Position numbers and translations under genes: made by a program
Assembly (NCBI GenBank): GCA_965242535.1
Contig: OZ251458.1
Span: 2,356,001 to 2,420,000, forward strand
DNA length: 64,000 nucleotides
Direction: 5' to 3'
Source of the DNA: VXRD01 sp965242535
GTDB lineage: Bacteria > Latescibacterota > UBA2968
In this document: positions 28,201-36,930 of the stretch, piece after piece
Layout: every line of letters starts with the position of its first letter
How positions within the stretch are numbered: the stretch's first letter is position 1
The notes under the pieces: generated by a model
The model's database searches: none
The model's input: only the letters and a program-made list of their open reading frames with translations
What the model was told of the DNA's origin: nothing

Positions 28201-31200
28201 GGGGCTCAACGGCACGGAAAACAACCGCACGGAGCGACAATCGCGCCCGGATACCGAAGACCTCAACAGCAATGGGTTTCTCGACCAGCGCGAGAGTTTT
28301 ATCCGCTACAGCATAGATTTGAGCACGGACCGGGGCCTATCCCCGGAAACGGGCGCGTTTACCGGCCCATCCCTGCTCGTGCCCGGCACGCAATCCGACC
28401 TCTTCCCGGAATTGCGCGGCATCTCCAACCCGCCGTGGCGCCTGTTGCGGATTCCACTCAAGGGGAAAGACGCGCCCCGCACATTTGAGGGCAATCCCGA
28501 CACCACCTTTACCAGCGCGATTGGCTTTGCGCGATTGTGGATCGAACACAGCGACACCGCCACGGTTGAAATTTATACCTTTGCGACCACCGGCAGCACT
28601 TGGCAGGAAAACCCGGTGCCCATCGGGCAGTTGTCGGGCGATTTTCAGATCGCGACCATCGGCACGGACAACTCCTTTTACGAATCGCCTGCGGATCTCG
28701 AGCGCGAAGTCGACCCCACCACAGGCGTTCGCCTGTCGGAAAATTCCCTGGTCCTCGAATTTGTCGATCTGCACCCGGGCGAATCCATCTCGGCGTCTCG
28801 CACCTTGAGCGGCACCGCGGACAATTACACCAATTACGGCACGATGAAGTTGTATGTCCACGGGGGCAATCCCTCCTTGCCGACTTATGATGTCAATTTC
28901 CCGGATGTGGCCGACACCTTGGGCACCGGCCCTAGCCCCATCGAATTTTTCGTGCAATTCTCGCCCATCAGTTCCGATACCCTCAACTACTACGAATACC
29001 GCTCGCGGGTCTATCGCGGATGGGCCGAGGAAATCAACACCGTGCGGATCGACCTCGAGCTCATGTCGCAACTCAAGGGCCAACTGCTCGACCTGCAAAC
29101 CGCCGGGCGCGAATCCGACACCGTGCGCGTGTCCCTGCGCCGAGGCGAGTTCCTCGCGCGCTACGACCAACCGGGCAATCGCATCGCAATCGACGTCGGC
29201 GGGCACGCGTACGTCGTGCGCGGCAATCCCGCGCTCTCCTCGATCAGCGCGTTCACCGTGGGCATCCGCAACCTGGGCGACCGCATCTTGATGGGCAAAA
29301 ACGAGATTTGGCTCAACGAATTGCACGTGGATAACATCCGCAAAAAACCCGCCTTGTCCGCGCTGGCAGACACGCGCATGACCCTTGCGGACTTGGGCAA
29401 TTTGACGGTCAACTTGGAGCGCAGGAGCGGCGATTTTCAAGACCTGCAAGGCCATGCCTCGGGCAACACCACCACGCGCTTCAACTTCGACAGCCAGATC
29501 AACCTCGACAAATTCCTCCCCGCCGAGTGGAACGCGTCCATCCCCGCGCGCTTCAGCTACAACCGGTTCTCGTCCAACCCGCGCATCCGCCCGGGCTCCG
29601 ACATCGTGCTCACGCCCGAACAAAAGACCAATGAAAGCGATGTGCGCTCGCAGACGCGCTTTAGCATTTCGCTTAGAAAGCGGCCGGCACGCGAAAACCC
29701 CAGCTTGCTGTCGCGCATTTTATTCGACAAAGCCTCCACGTCGCTCAACTACAGTTCGGACGCCTCGACCACAGGCGCGATCACGCAGCGCAGGCAAAGC
29801 CAGAACCAAAATCTCAACGGCAACCTGACCTACAACCAGGCGTGGTCGCAGCGCAAATCGCTCGCGATTTTTAAGTGGGTTCCCTTTTACAAACCCCTCA
29901 AAGAAGCGCAGTTTTTCTTTTTGCCCACCAGCATCAACTACAGCTTGCGCTTCAATCGCGGCGTGTCGGATGAAACCGCGTTTCGCGCCGTGGCGGGCGA
30001 CACGTCAAACGTGATCGACACGGTGCGCGAGACCTTCAACCTCAGCGAAAATTACGCCATCAAATTCTCGCCCTTTCGCAGCCTCACCGCGGATTACTCG
30101 CTCAATATCGACCGCGACCTACGCAATGGCTACGCCTTGACCCAACTCCAATTCGGCCGCGAAACGTCGCGCACGCAGTCGATCAATTTCCGGTTCACGC
30201 CCCGCCTTTCCAACTGGCTCTCGATCAACCCCTCGTATTCGGCCAATTACAACGACCGCTTTGAACTCGGCGGGGAGCGCGTGCAGTACGGCAATATTCG
30301 GCGCGGGCTTTCCGCCACGAGCACGCAAACCGCGCAAGCGCGGATCAACTTCAATCTGCCCGGCCTGTTTCAAGGCATGGCGCGCAGACCCGGCGAGGGG
30401 TTTTCCATCTTGCGCTGGATCGGCAAAGCCGGGACGCGGCTTCAAAACGTGACGAGCAGCGTTTCCCGCAACGCGTCCGACAACCTGTTTGGGCTTACGG
30501 CCCGCCCGTCACTGGCGTACCAATTCGGCTTTACAGATACCGTCGATGTCCCCTCGGTCACCACGGGCGCGGGCACGCGGGTCAACGCGAAAACCATTCG
30601 CAGCCAGGCGCAGGCCTCCAGCGGGGTTCGCCTGCCTTTGGGCCTGAATGTCAACACCTCGGCCACGTATTCCCAAAACGAACGGCGCGGCAGCACCCTC
30701 GGCAAAGACGATCAAATCATCTTTCCCAAAGTCGATGTGAGTTGGCGCGGCCTCGATCGCGTGCCCATCATCGGCTGGTTGTGGGTCAGTTCCAACGCCA
30801 ATTTTGGCTACCAAGAATCGCGCATCCGGCGCGGGGATGGCGCGCTGAGTCTCGGCGATCAATTCATCACCAGCGACGCCCGCGAAACCGGCTTCAACCC
30901 GCTCTTCCAATGGAGCGCGCGCTGGAAAGGCGACGTGAACACGACCTTGAGCAATCGCCAAACCGAAACCAATGACATCCGCTACCAGCGCAATGTCATC
31001 GCGGACGAAACGGTCGCCCAACCCTCGCTCGCGGATCGCCTCATCAGCACCACCCGCACGAAAAACAACACCTTACAAGCGGACGCGCGCTACTCGCTTC
31101 AGGGCAGATTGCAGAGCAATTTGGAACTCAACCTCTCCTTTTCGCGCACCAAAAACACGCAGACCGAAATCCCGCGCAGCGCAACGCCCGATGAGATCGC

Positions 31201-31384
31201 AGAACCCATCATCCGCCAAAAGACGAGGTCTTGGTCCGCCACTTTGGGCACGCAATACGCCTTTAGCTCGCGCTTCACAGGCGGCGCCACGTTCCGCCAT
31301 GAACGGCGCATCGACGAACTCCGCGAGGGCCTGACCAACGTGACCTGGGATTTCCGACTCTGGGGCGAGATCGGGTTTCAATAG
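25211..31384 (+). CDS. sprA: SprA-type outer-membrane protein (type 9 secretion translocon homologue)
   Basis: The 2,057-residue protein has a signal peptide (LWSILSCLALLCPCAAFA, cut before TPG). The N-terminal SprA region includes IRGRRRIELSG, QDAHLTVEGNIGDRITVSLEQNS and GSTSLTLPGTRLIGFSGGNRG at residues ~150-290; related motifs recur further on (MEIAQSLPNPNTKNIAYIDDFEAS, ~750). The C-terminal third is rich in alternating beta-strand sequence ending GEIGFQ. In Bacteroidetes SprA is the giant barrel through which type 9 substrates leave; it averages ~2,400 residues. ATG 25211 is chosen because it gives a proper signal peptide. No gld, por or spr partner is nearby, so the secretion role here is inferred. 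Confidence 0.92.
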   Translation: MKFPHTHLWSILSCLALLCPCAAFATPGLRPQIGASPLEAFLRDDPQSAAYFPRRRVYATPTAQLLETEAPYRLMVFRDLGGAPYGMPAIVELGEFARYKFHNDAHRLARERLGTNVNTGDEREGLIDVKIPFRVPKRLSAITGEGETNLIIRGRRRIELSGVSQYTLGEAQAVTAYTSRFPTINFEQDAHLTVEGNIGDRITVSLEQNSAQNFNLTDGLRLQYKGDEDGIIETIEAGSTSLTLPGTRLIGFSGGNRGGLFGIKTRGRVGAVNFTVVTSQDKASSDRKTFTGQSEESSNEINDHRYIPDTYFFLDEIYRENFRSGILPAPNARVNVQSVRVFINDFNAQNDLEDSAIPGVAYASWNDGSPDESGSRRFDKGVEEGTFHELSPSDFTVLPEGYLIHERGPVSQGYTLAVAYQTATGATFGDIQFIPEPGNPDKKIRLKLIKARQQRPSDPTWQLSWRNVYYLGGRDIDPAGLLVGIFRIVAGENPQDNQEGTPYLQIFGLDRHTNGASESSPPDQRIDIGTGNEIPGLLLARGHLVFPFLEPFGEQGLGAPDLEVRVPAIYTETNSTNRSEAGRYVIRVRSTSRSTEYSLGFRLIENSEVVRLNSRTLERDKDYTINYEIGRLKFIGDAENQVSDPTADLDISFQNEDALGLSTQSKSLVGFRIERPFEDQYSLVGMTVLYSNQSSSNRRVRVGQEPARTILWDANARFRMQPQFLTSLVNSIPLVNTQTPSSIDIDMEIAQSLPNPNTKNIAYIDDFEASASSTRFPIGKLGWTRASVPTRNDRPLALPQGRLTWYNPIDRDRASLSQIQPTRDDITAEQDIVDVFKLRFEPARSNGFPTRTQDAQSGIPQRSWAGIARYINRSELAREKFIELWIRGDKGYLHIDLGDISERVSLPLDHPMHNPPDDRDRFPSGFRTEDKPIGGLPTGDDIVVEEEDTGLDGLTDAEEAEVFRKIFPGSTVPADPSGDNFQDIDQGTTDILRRYPVGLNGTENNRTERQSRPDTEDLNSNGFLDQRESFIRYSIDLSTDRGLSPETGAFTGPSLLVPGTQSDLFPELRGISNPPWRLLRIPLKGKDAPRTFEGNPDTTFTSAIGFARLWIEHSDTATVEIYTFATTGSTWQENPVPIGQLSGDFQIATIGTDNSFYESPADLEREVDPTTGVRLSENSLVLEFVDLHPGESISASRTLSGTADNYTNYGTMKLYVHGGNPSLPTYDVNFPDVADTLGTGPSPIEFFVQFSPISSDTLNYYEYRSRVYRGWAEEINTVRIDLELMSQLKGQLLDLQTAGRESDTVRVSLRRGEFLARYDQPGNRIAIDVGGHAYVVRGNPALSSISAFTVGIRNLGDRILMGKNEIWLNELHVDNIRKKPALSALADTRMTLADLGNLTVNLERRSGDFQDLQGHASGNTTTRFNFDSQINLDKFLPAEWNASIPARFSYNRFSSNPRIRPGSDIVLTPEQKTNESDVRSQTRFSISLRKRPARENPSLLSRILFDKASTSLNYSSDASTTGAITQRRQSQNQNLNGNLTYNQAWSQRKSLAIFKWVPFYKPLKEAQFFFLPTSINYSLRFNRGVSDETAFRAVAGDTSNVIDTVRETFNLSENYAIKFSPFRSLTADYSLNIDRDLRNGYALTQLQFGRETSRTQSINFRFTPRLSNWLSINPSYSANYNDRFELGGERVQYGNIRRGLSATSTQTAQARINFNLPGLFQGMARRPGEGFSILRWIGKAGTRLQNVTSSVSRNASDNLFGLTARPSLAYQFGFTDTVDVPSVTTGAGTRVNAKTIRSQAQASSGVRLPLGLNVNTSATYSQNERRGSTLGKDDQIIFPKVDVSWRGLDRVPIIGWLWVSSNANFGYQESRIRRGDGALSLGDQFITSDARETGFNPLFQWSARWKGDVNTTLSNRQTETNDIRYQRNVIADETVAQPSLADRLISTTRTKNNTLQADARYSLQGRLQSNLELNLSFSRTKNTQTEIPRSATPDEIAEPIIRQKTRSWSATLGTQYAFSSRFTGGATFRHERRIDELREGLTNVTWDFRLWGEIGFQ

Positions 31385-31395
31385 TTAGTGGCATC

Positions 31396-31612
31396 TCAAA
31401 CGGATTACGCGGACAGGCACGGGGGCCTGTCCCTACGATTGATGGGACGGGTGCCTGACGACTGACTCTCTGTATTGTAAGGGCCGTTGTAAGGGCGTAA
31501 AATTTTACGCCCCTACTTCGGACAGGCACGGGGGCCTGTCCCTACGGTTGCGATTGCTTCTCCCGTCTTCCGTCTTCCGTCTCCCCTTTCACCTTTCACC
31601 TCTCACCGCCTT
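31396..31612. repeat. Repeat cluster between sprA and the comEA-like gene
   Basis: Two palindromic elements in inverse orientation (31411-31437 and 31519-31544) enclose a GGGCGTAAAATTTTACGCCC palindrome (~31493-31512). A pyrimidine-rich tract of CCGTCTTCCGTCT and CACCTTTCACCTC follows, up to the next start codon. No gene is seen. Confidence 0.85.
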
Positions 31613-32053
31613 ATGTTCAATCGAAACGAACAAATCGTCCTCTTGCTACTCTGTTGCATTCTCATCGTGGGCATCGTGATCGCGTATATCGACAACCGCG
31701 ACCCAGAGCGCGTGCCCGACTTTGAGGTGCGAAAAAGTGCCGTGCCCGTGCCCGAAGAGAAAGCCGAAGTTGCGCGGGATAGCGTCGCCGCGCCCGAAGT
31801 CCGAAAGCTCGCGGATGTTCCACCTGCCACAGAGAAAACAGAAGCGGCCGAGGCATTGATCGACCTCAACCGGGCAACGGCAAAAGAGTTGGAGCGCCTG
31901 CCCGGGATCGGGCCTCAAATCGCGGCGCGCATCGTGGCGTACCGCGAGCAGAACGGGGCATTTAAGCGCGTTGAGGACATCACAAAGGTCAGAGGGATCG
32001 GCCCGAAAACCCTCGAGCGGTTGCGCCCCCATCTCACCGTGAGTACGCCATGA
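31613..32053 (+). CDS. ComEA-like helix-hairpin-helix DNA-binding protein
   Basis: The 146-residue protein has one N-terminal membrane helix (IVLLLLCCILIVGIVIAYI), a low-complexity linker rich in Glu, Val and Pro (~35-80), then a ComEA-type double helix-hairpin-helix: IDLNRATAKELERLPGIGPQIAARIV and FKRVEDITKVRGIGPKTLERLRPHL. Such membrane-anchored proteins bind double-stranded DNA outside the inner membrane during natural uptake. The family role is established; whether this organism is competent is unknown. The stop overlaps the next start by 4 bases (ATGA). Confidence 0.88.
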   Translation: MFNRNEQIVLLLLCCILIVGIVIAYIDNRDPERVPDFEVRKSAVPVPEEKAEVARDSVAAPEVRKLADVPPATEKTEAAEALIDLNRATAKELERLPGIGPQIAARIVAYREQNGAFKRVEDITKVRGIGPKTLERLRPHLTVSTP

Positions 32054-32829
32054 ACACAGCCACGGGCATCCATATTTCGGGCGATTCCCTGCGCGTGGTC
32101 TGCGTCGAGAAATCGGGCGATGCGTATTGTCTCAAGGGCCTCCTGACCGAGCGCGTATCGGCTTCATGGTCGTTGGGTGAAGTACCCGAGCCATTCGTCA
32201 AAGCGTTGCGCGCGGCGCTGGATCGCCTGCCCGAACCCCTCGGCGCCTTGTCATTCGCCCTATCGGATGGTTTGTACCACATCCAAAAAGTGCCCCTCGA
32301 AGTCGCATCGGAAGAAGACCGCCGCGAGCAGATCGCTTGGGAGGCTTCCCAAGCCCTCATTTCCCCGGTCGACGAGTTTGAGATCGATTTCATGCCGGCG
32401 GGGCGCGCGGCTTTTTGGACCGCCATCCGCAAAGACATCATCCGCGCACACGCGGCCCTGTGCGAAACCCGCATCCACCTCATTGCCGCGCCGCTCGCCT
32501 TGTTTTACGCCGGGCGAATCGCGGGCATCTGGCAATCCGGCTCACGGGTGGCCCTTCGCCGCGATTCGGCAAATTCGTTTTGCATCGCCGTTAAAAATGG
32601 CGTATTAACCGCTGTTGACGCGCGCGTCCGCCCCGCCTGCAACCGGGTCTATCTGTCCGCAGACAAACCGAATATCGCCCCATCCGCAGACCGCGACTTT
32701 GTGGCGTATCCCACATTTCGCGGCATCGACACCGCGCGGTTGCCACACAAAGACCGATCGGAACTCGACCGCCCGGGCGCATTCGCCCTCGCCCTCGGCG
32801 CAGCCGCGCACGATCTATCACCACTCTAA
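32050..32829 (+). CDS. Hypothetical protein, possibly PilM-like actin-fold
   Basis: The 259-residue protein begins TGIHISGDSLRVVCVEKSGDAYCLKGL and continues with ALSDGLYHIQKVPLE and REQIAWEASQALISPVDEFEIDF. This resembles the N-terminal half of PilM-type actin-like proteins (phosphate-loop-like beta-hairpin, then a segment around a conserved WEASQ). It lacks membrane segments and a clear ATP site, so assignment is weak. It overlaps the ComEA-like gene by 4 bases and precedes the NYN gene by 20 bases. If truly PilM-like, it would tie the ComEA-like protein to a type IV pilus or secretion machine. Confidence 0.45.
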   Translation: MNTATGIHISGDSLRVVCVEKSGDAYCLKGLLTERVSASWSLGEVPEPFVKALRAALDRLPEPLGALSFALSDGLYHIQKVPLEVASEEDRREQIAWEASQALISPVDEFEIDFMPAGRAAFWTAIRKDIIRAHAALCETRIHLIAAPLALFYAGRIAGIWQSGSRVALRRDSANSFCIAVKNGVLTAVDARVRPACNRVYLSADKPNIAPSADRDFVAYPTFRGIDTARLPHKDRSELDRPGAFALALGAAAHDLSPL

Positions 32830-32849
32830 CTTTGGAGACCTCAAAACGC

Positions 32850-33632
32850 ATGGCAGACCTCAAAGATCAAATCCGAGAAATTCGAGAAACACTCGCGCGC
32901 ATCGAGCAAAAAACAGATCGGATCGCGTTTCCAATGCGAGACATCCAAGACATCAAAGCGCGGGTTTTCAAAGAAGCCATTAGCGGCGCGCGGGAACGGC
33001 GAGAAATTTTTTCTACGCTCGCTGAAATCCAGAAAAACATCGCGGCCTTGCAAGCCAGCGCCGAACGCCGCTTTCACCGCGCCACAGACATTCCCGATAC
33101 CGAAGTGCGGGTCGGAATTTTTGTCGATGTGCAGAATATTTTTTACGCGGCAAACGATTTCGACGCGCGGCTCGATTTTGAAAAACTGCTCAAACTCGGC
33201 GTGGGCAAACGCCGCTTGATCCGCGCGATGGCCTACATCGTGCAATCGCCCAACACCGATCAGAGCAGCTTTATTTCCATGCTCCGGCAAAGGAGCTACG
33301 AAGTTCGGATCAAAGACCTGCGCCAGCGCAGCGATGGATCCGCCAAAGGCGATTGGGACATGGGCATGGCCATCGACATCATGGGACTCGTCGATAAACT
33401 CGACGTGGTGATTCTCGTCAGCGGCGATGGCGATTTCGTCCCGCTGGTCGATCTCGTCAAAACCCTGGGCCCGCGCGTCGAGATCATCTCTTTTACCCAC
33501 AACACGGCGCGCGATCTCATCAACAGCGCGGATAAACACATGCCCATCGAAAAAAATCTGTTCATGCGGCAGGATGCGTCGGCGATCCGACCACCCTACC
33601 AAGCGACTGACAACGCGACGGCTGAAAGCTGA
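32850..33632 (+). CDS. NYN-domain (LabA/DUF88) putative ribonuclease with N-terminal coiled coil
   Basis: The 260-residue protein has a charged helical N-terminus (residues ~1-75, likely coiled coil) followed by a NYN/PIN-like domain: VGIFVDVQNIFYAA with Asp93, KGDWDMGMAIDIM, and LVSGDGDFVPLV with Asp193 and Asp195, the acidic residues that bind metal in this fold. C-terminal NTARDLINSADKHMPIEK is typical of the LabA/DUF88 branch. Family members are RNA-processing or RNA-degrading enzymes. ATG 32850 is preferred over TTG 32832. It shares its orientation and close spacing with the two genes upstream. Confidence 0.82.
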   Translation: MADLKDQIREIRETLARIEQKTDRIAFPMRDIQDIKARVFKEAISGARERREIFSTLAEIQKNIAALQASAERRFHRATDIPDTEVRVGIFVDVQNIFYAANDFDARLDFEKLLKLGVGKRRLIRAMAYIVQSPNTDQSSFISMLRQRSYEVRIKDLRQRSDGSAKGDWDMGMAIDIMGLVDKLDVVILVSGDGDFVPLVDLVKTLGPRVEIISFTHNTARDLINSADKHMPIEKNLFMRQDASAIRPPYQATDNATAES

Positions 33633-33673
33633 AAGCCGACGCCCGACATTTCACTTTTCAAAACGGCTTTTCC

Positions 33674-35638
33674 ATGACGAGCGACCTCCTCATTGCGCCG
33701 GGCAAATACTGCCATTCCCTCACGGAATACGCCCGGTTTAAGACCCGCGAAGTCGATATCGGCGGCGTGCCACTCGGCGGCGACCATCCCATTCGCGTGC
33801 AGTCGATGACCACGACCGACACGATGGACACCGACGGCACGGTGGCCCAGGCCATTCGCATGATCCGCGCCGGGTGCGAATACGTGCGCGTGACCGCGCC
33901 GAGCCAAAACGAAGCCCGCAATCTGGCGAATATCAAAAAGAAACTTCGGGCCGCGGGCTACGATACGCCCTTGGTGGCCGATATTCACTACACGCCGAAT
34001 GCGGCTGAAATCGCCGCCCAAATCGTGGAAAAAGTGCGCGTGAACCCCGGCAATTACGCGGACAAAAAGAAATTTCAGCTCATCGAATACACGGACGCGC
34101 AATACGCCGACGAACTCCACCGCATCCGCGACAGATTCGCGCCGTTAGTCGAGATCTGCAAGGAACGCGGCACGGCCATGCGGATCGGCACGAACCACGG
34201 CTCCTTGTCCGACCGCATCATGAGTCGGTACGGGGACACGCCCCTGGGCATGGTCGAATCCGCCCTCGAGTTCGCGCGGATTTGTCAGGACCTCGGCTAT
34301 CGAGACATCGTGTTTTCCATGAAAGCGAGCAACCCCCAAGTGATGGTGCAAGCCTACCGCCTGTTGGTCCACAAAATGATGGCCGAGGGCATGAATTACC
34401 CGCTCCATCTGGGGGTGACAGAAGCGGGCGACGGGGAAGATGGGCGCGTCAAATCGGCCGTGGGCATCGGCGCGTTGCTCGAAGACGGCTTGGGCGATAC
34501 CGTGCGCGTCTCCCTCACCGAAGAGCCCGAAGCCGAAATCCCGGTGGCGCGAGCACTCGTCGCCCGGTACGGCACGCGCAAAGACCACGCGGCCATACCG
34601 CCCATCGCGGCGGCGGCGATCGATCCCTTTGCGTACGCGCGGCGCGAAACCCGAAGGGTCGGAAAAATCGGCAAGCCCAATGTGCCGGTCGTCATCGCCA
34701 CGCCCCAAAGTCTCATCGCGCCGGAATCGCTTCGGCCCCTCGGTTATACGTACGATGCCGCGCTCGATAAATGGCACATCGCAGACATGGCGGTCGATTT
34801 CATCCACATCGGCGATCGCGCCTTGGATTTTGAACTGCCCGGCACCCTCGGCGCGATTCAAACTGCCCGTGCCTGGTCCCCCGAATCCACCGCTTATCCG
34901 ATGTTTTCCGCGGATGAGTATTTGCGAACCGATCCGAGATGTGACCGCCCGACCTTTGTCTGCGCGGACCTCGCCGACCTCGGCGCGCCCCTCGTCCGTG
35001 CGTTCAAAGCCGATCCCAATGCCGTGCTCGTCTTGCAAACCCACAACGCCCATGCCATGCCCGAGTTGCGCCGCGCATTTTGCCTGCTCGCCGAATGGGA
35101 TTGCGACATCCCCGCCGTCATCCGCCGCGGGTACGCGGCTGGCGATGAGGCGTTTGTGCTCGATGCCGCCACGGATTGCGGGGGCCTGCTCGTCGACGGC
35201 TTGGGCGATGGCCTGTGGCTCGAGTCGGCGCACACAGCCGCGCAACTCCCCGCCCGCACGGCGTTTGGCATTTTGCAAGCCACGCGCACGCGCATCTCCA
35301 AAACCGAATACATTTCTTGCCCCTCGTGCGGGCGCACCCTGTTCGACCTGCAAGAAACGACCGCCCTCATCAGACGCCATACCCACCACCTCAAGGGCGT
35401 CAAAATCGGCATCATGGGTTGCATCGTCAACGGGCCCGGGGAAATGGCAGACGCGGATTACGGGTACGTGGGCAGCGGGCCTGGCAAAATCACGCTCTAC
35501 AAGGGCAAAGACATCGTCAAACGCAACATCCCCGCAACGGGCGCGGTTGGCGAATTGATCGCCCTCATCCGCGCAGGGGACGATTGGGTAGAGGCAAAAG
35601 GGGAGACGGAAGAGGGGAGAGGGAAGAAGCAATCGTAG
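33674..35638 (+). CDS. ispG: 4-hydroxy-3-methylbut-2-en-1-yl diphosphate synthase, large form
   Basis: The 654-residue GcpE/IspG catalyses the penultimate MEP-pathway step to isoprenoid precursors. The N-terminal TIM barrel (IRVQSMTTTDTMDT, VADIHYTPNAA) and C-terminal Fe-S domain (C549-P-S-C552, C583-IVNGPGE) are separated by an extra domain of ~250 residues, the form found in plants, Chlamydiae and Bacteroidetes. E. coli IspG is only 372 residues. The last ~15 residues (KGETEEGRGKKQS) are translated from a purine-rich tract, and the TAG stop lies inside the adjacent palindromic repeat (CAATCGTAGGGAC), so the native C-terminus has been replaced. Confidence 0.95.
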   Translation: MTSDLLIAPGKYCHSLTEYARFKTREVDIGGVPLGGDHPIRVQSMTTTDTMDTDGTVAQAIRMIRAGCEYVRVTAPSQNEARNLANIKKKLRAAGYDTPLVADIHYTPNAAEIAAQIVEKVRVNPGNYADKKKFQLIEYTDAQYADELHRIRDRFAPLVEICKERGTAMRIGTNHGSLSDRIMSRYGDTPLGMVESALEFARICQDLGYRDIVFSMKASNPQVMVQAYRLLVHKMMAEGMNYPLHLGVTEAGDGEDGRVKSAVGIGALLEDGLGDTVRVSLTEEPEAEIPVARALVARYGTRKDHAAIPPIAAAAIDPFAYARRETRRVGKIGKPNVPVVIATPQSLIAPESLRPLGYTYDAALDKWHIADMAVDFIHIGDRALDFELPGTLGAIQTARAWSPESTAYPMFSADEYLRTDPRCDRPTFVCADLADLGAPLVRAFKADPNAVLVLQTHNAHAMPELRRAFCLLAEWDCDIPAVIRRGYAAGDEAFVLDAATDCGGLLVDGLGDGLWLESAHTAAQLPARTAFGILQATRTRISKTEYISCPSCGRTLFDLQETTALIRRHTHHLKGVKIGIMGCIVNGPGEMADADYGYVGSGPGKITLYKGKDIVKRNIPATGAVGELIALIRAGDDWVEAKGETEEGRGKKQS

Positions 35639-35760
35639 GGACAGGCCCCTGTGCCTGTCCGAAGATACAAGCGGGAAGACGGGAGACGGGAGACGGGAGA
35701 GGGAAGAAGCAATCGTAGGGACAGGCCCCTGTGCCTGTCCGAAGATACAAGCGGGAGACG
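35600..35760. repeat. Palindromic elements and purine tracts overlapping the ispG 3' end
   Basis: Two palindromic elements (35634-35661 and 35714-35741), each followed by GAAGATACAAGCGGGA and preceded by GGGAGAGGGAAGAAGCAATC, form a ~79-bp direct duplication. The first starts inside ispG and supplies its stop codon. The remaining 110 bases to 35873 hold no recognisable gene. Confidence 0.88.
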
Positions 35761-35873
35761 CGCCGCCCGAAAATCAGGCGAAACGCCTGTATGGGTTTAT
35801 CTGGCTCGGCGTCGCCGTTGTCCCCCGCTCCGCGTTTTTCGCAGTTTGTTTTCATCAACCACCGACTACTGAT

Positions 35874-36692
35874 ATGACCTTAGACATCCAATCCGGCATT
35901 CTCCGTCCCAAAATCGACATGCACTGCCACGTCTGGCTCATGGACGGATGGGAACGATCCGCGGATCATCTCGTCGACTCCGGCGCGATGCTCGGCATCA
36001 CCGAATACTGGTGCTCCTCCATCATCTCGCAAGGCATCCTCGCGCCGATTGAAGAGGTGCGCCCCCACAACGACACCATTTTGAGCGCGATGGCGCGCCA
36101 TCCCCAACGCATTCGCGGCTGGTGTTTTCTCATACCCGGCCACTTTCAAGACGCCATCGACGAAGCCGAACGCTGCCTCGACGCGGGCATGATCGGCATC
36201 AAGCTCTACAACCAGTACCGCATCGACGACCCGGCGGTCCATCCCATCCTCGAACTGGCGACCGAACGCCGCGTACCCATCTTGCAACACGCCGGGTACC
36301 CGGTCGCCGAACACCGCGCGAGCCAGCCGCTCATCTCGCACGGCATTCACTTTACCCGAGCCAGCGAAAAATACCCGGACGCCATGCTCATCCACGCCCA
36401 CATCGGCGGCGGGGGCGACTGGGAACACACGGTACGCGAAATGCGCGATGCGTCTCCCAACGTCTCTATCGACGTCTCGGGCAGCAACTTGGACGATGGG
36501 CAAGTCGAATACGCAGTCACGGAGCTCGGGGTTGAGCGCGTGCTCTTTGGCACAGATGGCACGATGGCCGGCTCGGTGGGCAAAGTCCTCGACGCGGCCC
36601 TCACAGACGCCCAACGCGACCAAATTTTTTTCCACAACGCAGAACGCATCCTCGGCCACCAAGGCGCGGTTCCGCTCCATCCCGGTTTCTGA
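35874..36692 (+). CDS. Amidohydrolase-2 family metal-dependent hydrolase
   Basis: The 272-residue TIM-barrel protein has the metal motif DMHCHV (HxH) near residue 16, a putative metal His in ILQHAGYP (~142), LIHAHIGGGG (~178) and the C-terminal GTDGTM with the conserved Asp (~225), the pattern of the PF04909 amidohydrolase/decarboxylase family. It would hydrolyse or decarboxylate a small carboxylated compound; the substrate is unknown. No strong ribosome site is seen before the ATG. It is separated from ispG and the gamma-glutamyltransferase by repeat-filled gaps, so it is probably transcribed alone. Confidence 0.85.
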   Translation: MTLDIQSGILRPKIDMHCHVWLMDGWERSADHLVDSGAMLGITEYWCSSIISQGILAPIEEVRPHNDTILSAMARHPQRIRGWCFLIPGHFQDAIDEAERCLDAGMIGIKLYNQYRIDDPAVHPILELATERRVPILQHAGYPVAEHRASQPLISHGIHFTRASEKYPDAMLIHAHIGGGGDWEHTVREMRDASPNVSIDVSGSNLDDGQVEYAVTELGVERVLFGTDGTMAGSVGKVLDAALTDAQRDQIFFHNAERILGHQGAVPLHPGF

Positions 36693-36754
36693 ATCCCATT
36701 CGCCAAAGCGATAACAATCGCCCCCCGTCCACCCCTCACATCTCGCGTCTCATA

Positions 36755-36915
36755 TCTTCAGACAGGCACGGAAGCCTGTCCCTACATGGAAGGTATTGCC
36801 CTCTCGCCTCTCGCCTCTCGCTTTTCGCCTCTCGCCTTTCGCCTCTCGCCTCTCGCCTTTCGCCTCTCGCCTTTCGCCTTTCACCTTTCACCTCTCCCGT
36901 CTCCCGTCTCACCTT
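36755..36915. repeat. Palindromic element plus CTCTCGC/CTTTCGC low-complexity tract
   Basis: A variant palindrome GACAGGCACGGAAGCCTGTC (36761-36780) is followed by ~110 bases of pyrimidine-rich repeats (CCTCTCGCCTCTCGC, period 7, with TTTCGCC variants). It ends just before the GGT ribosome site AGGAATC. Confidence 0.85.
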
Positions 36916-36930
36916 TTTTAGGAATCTACA

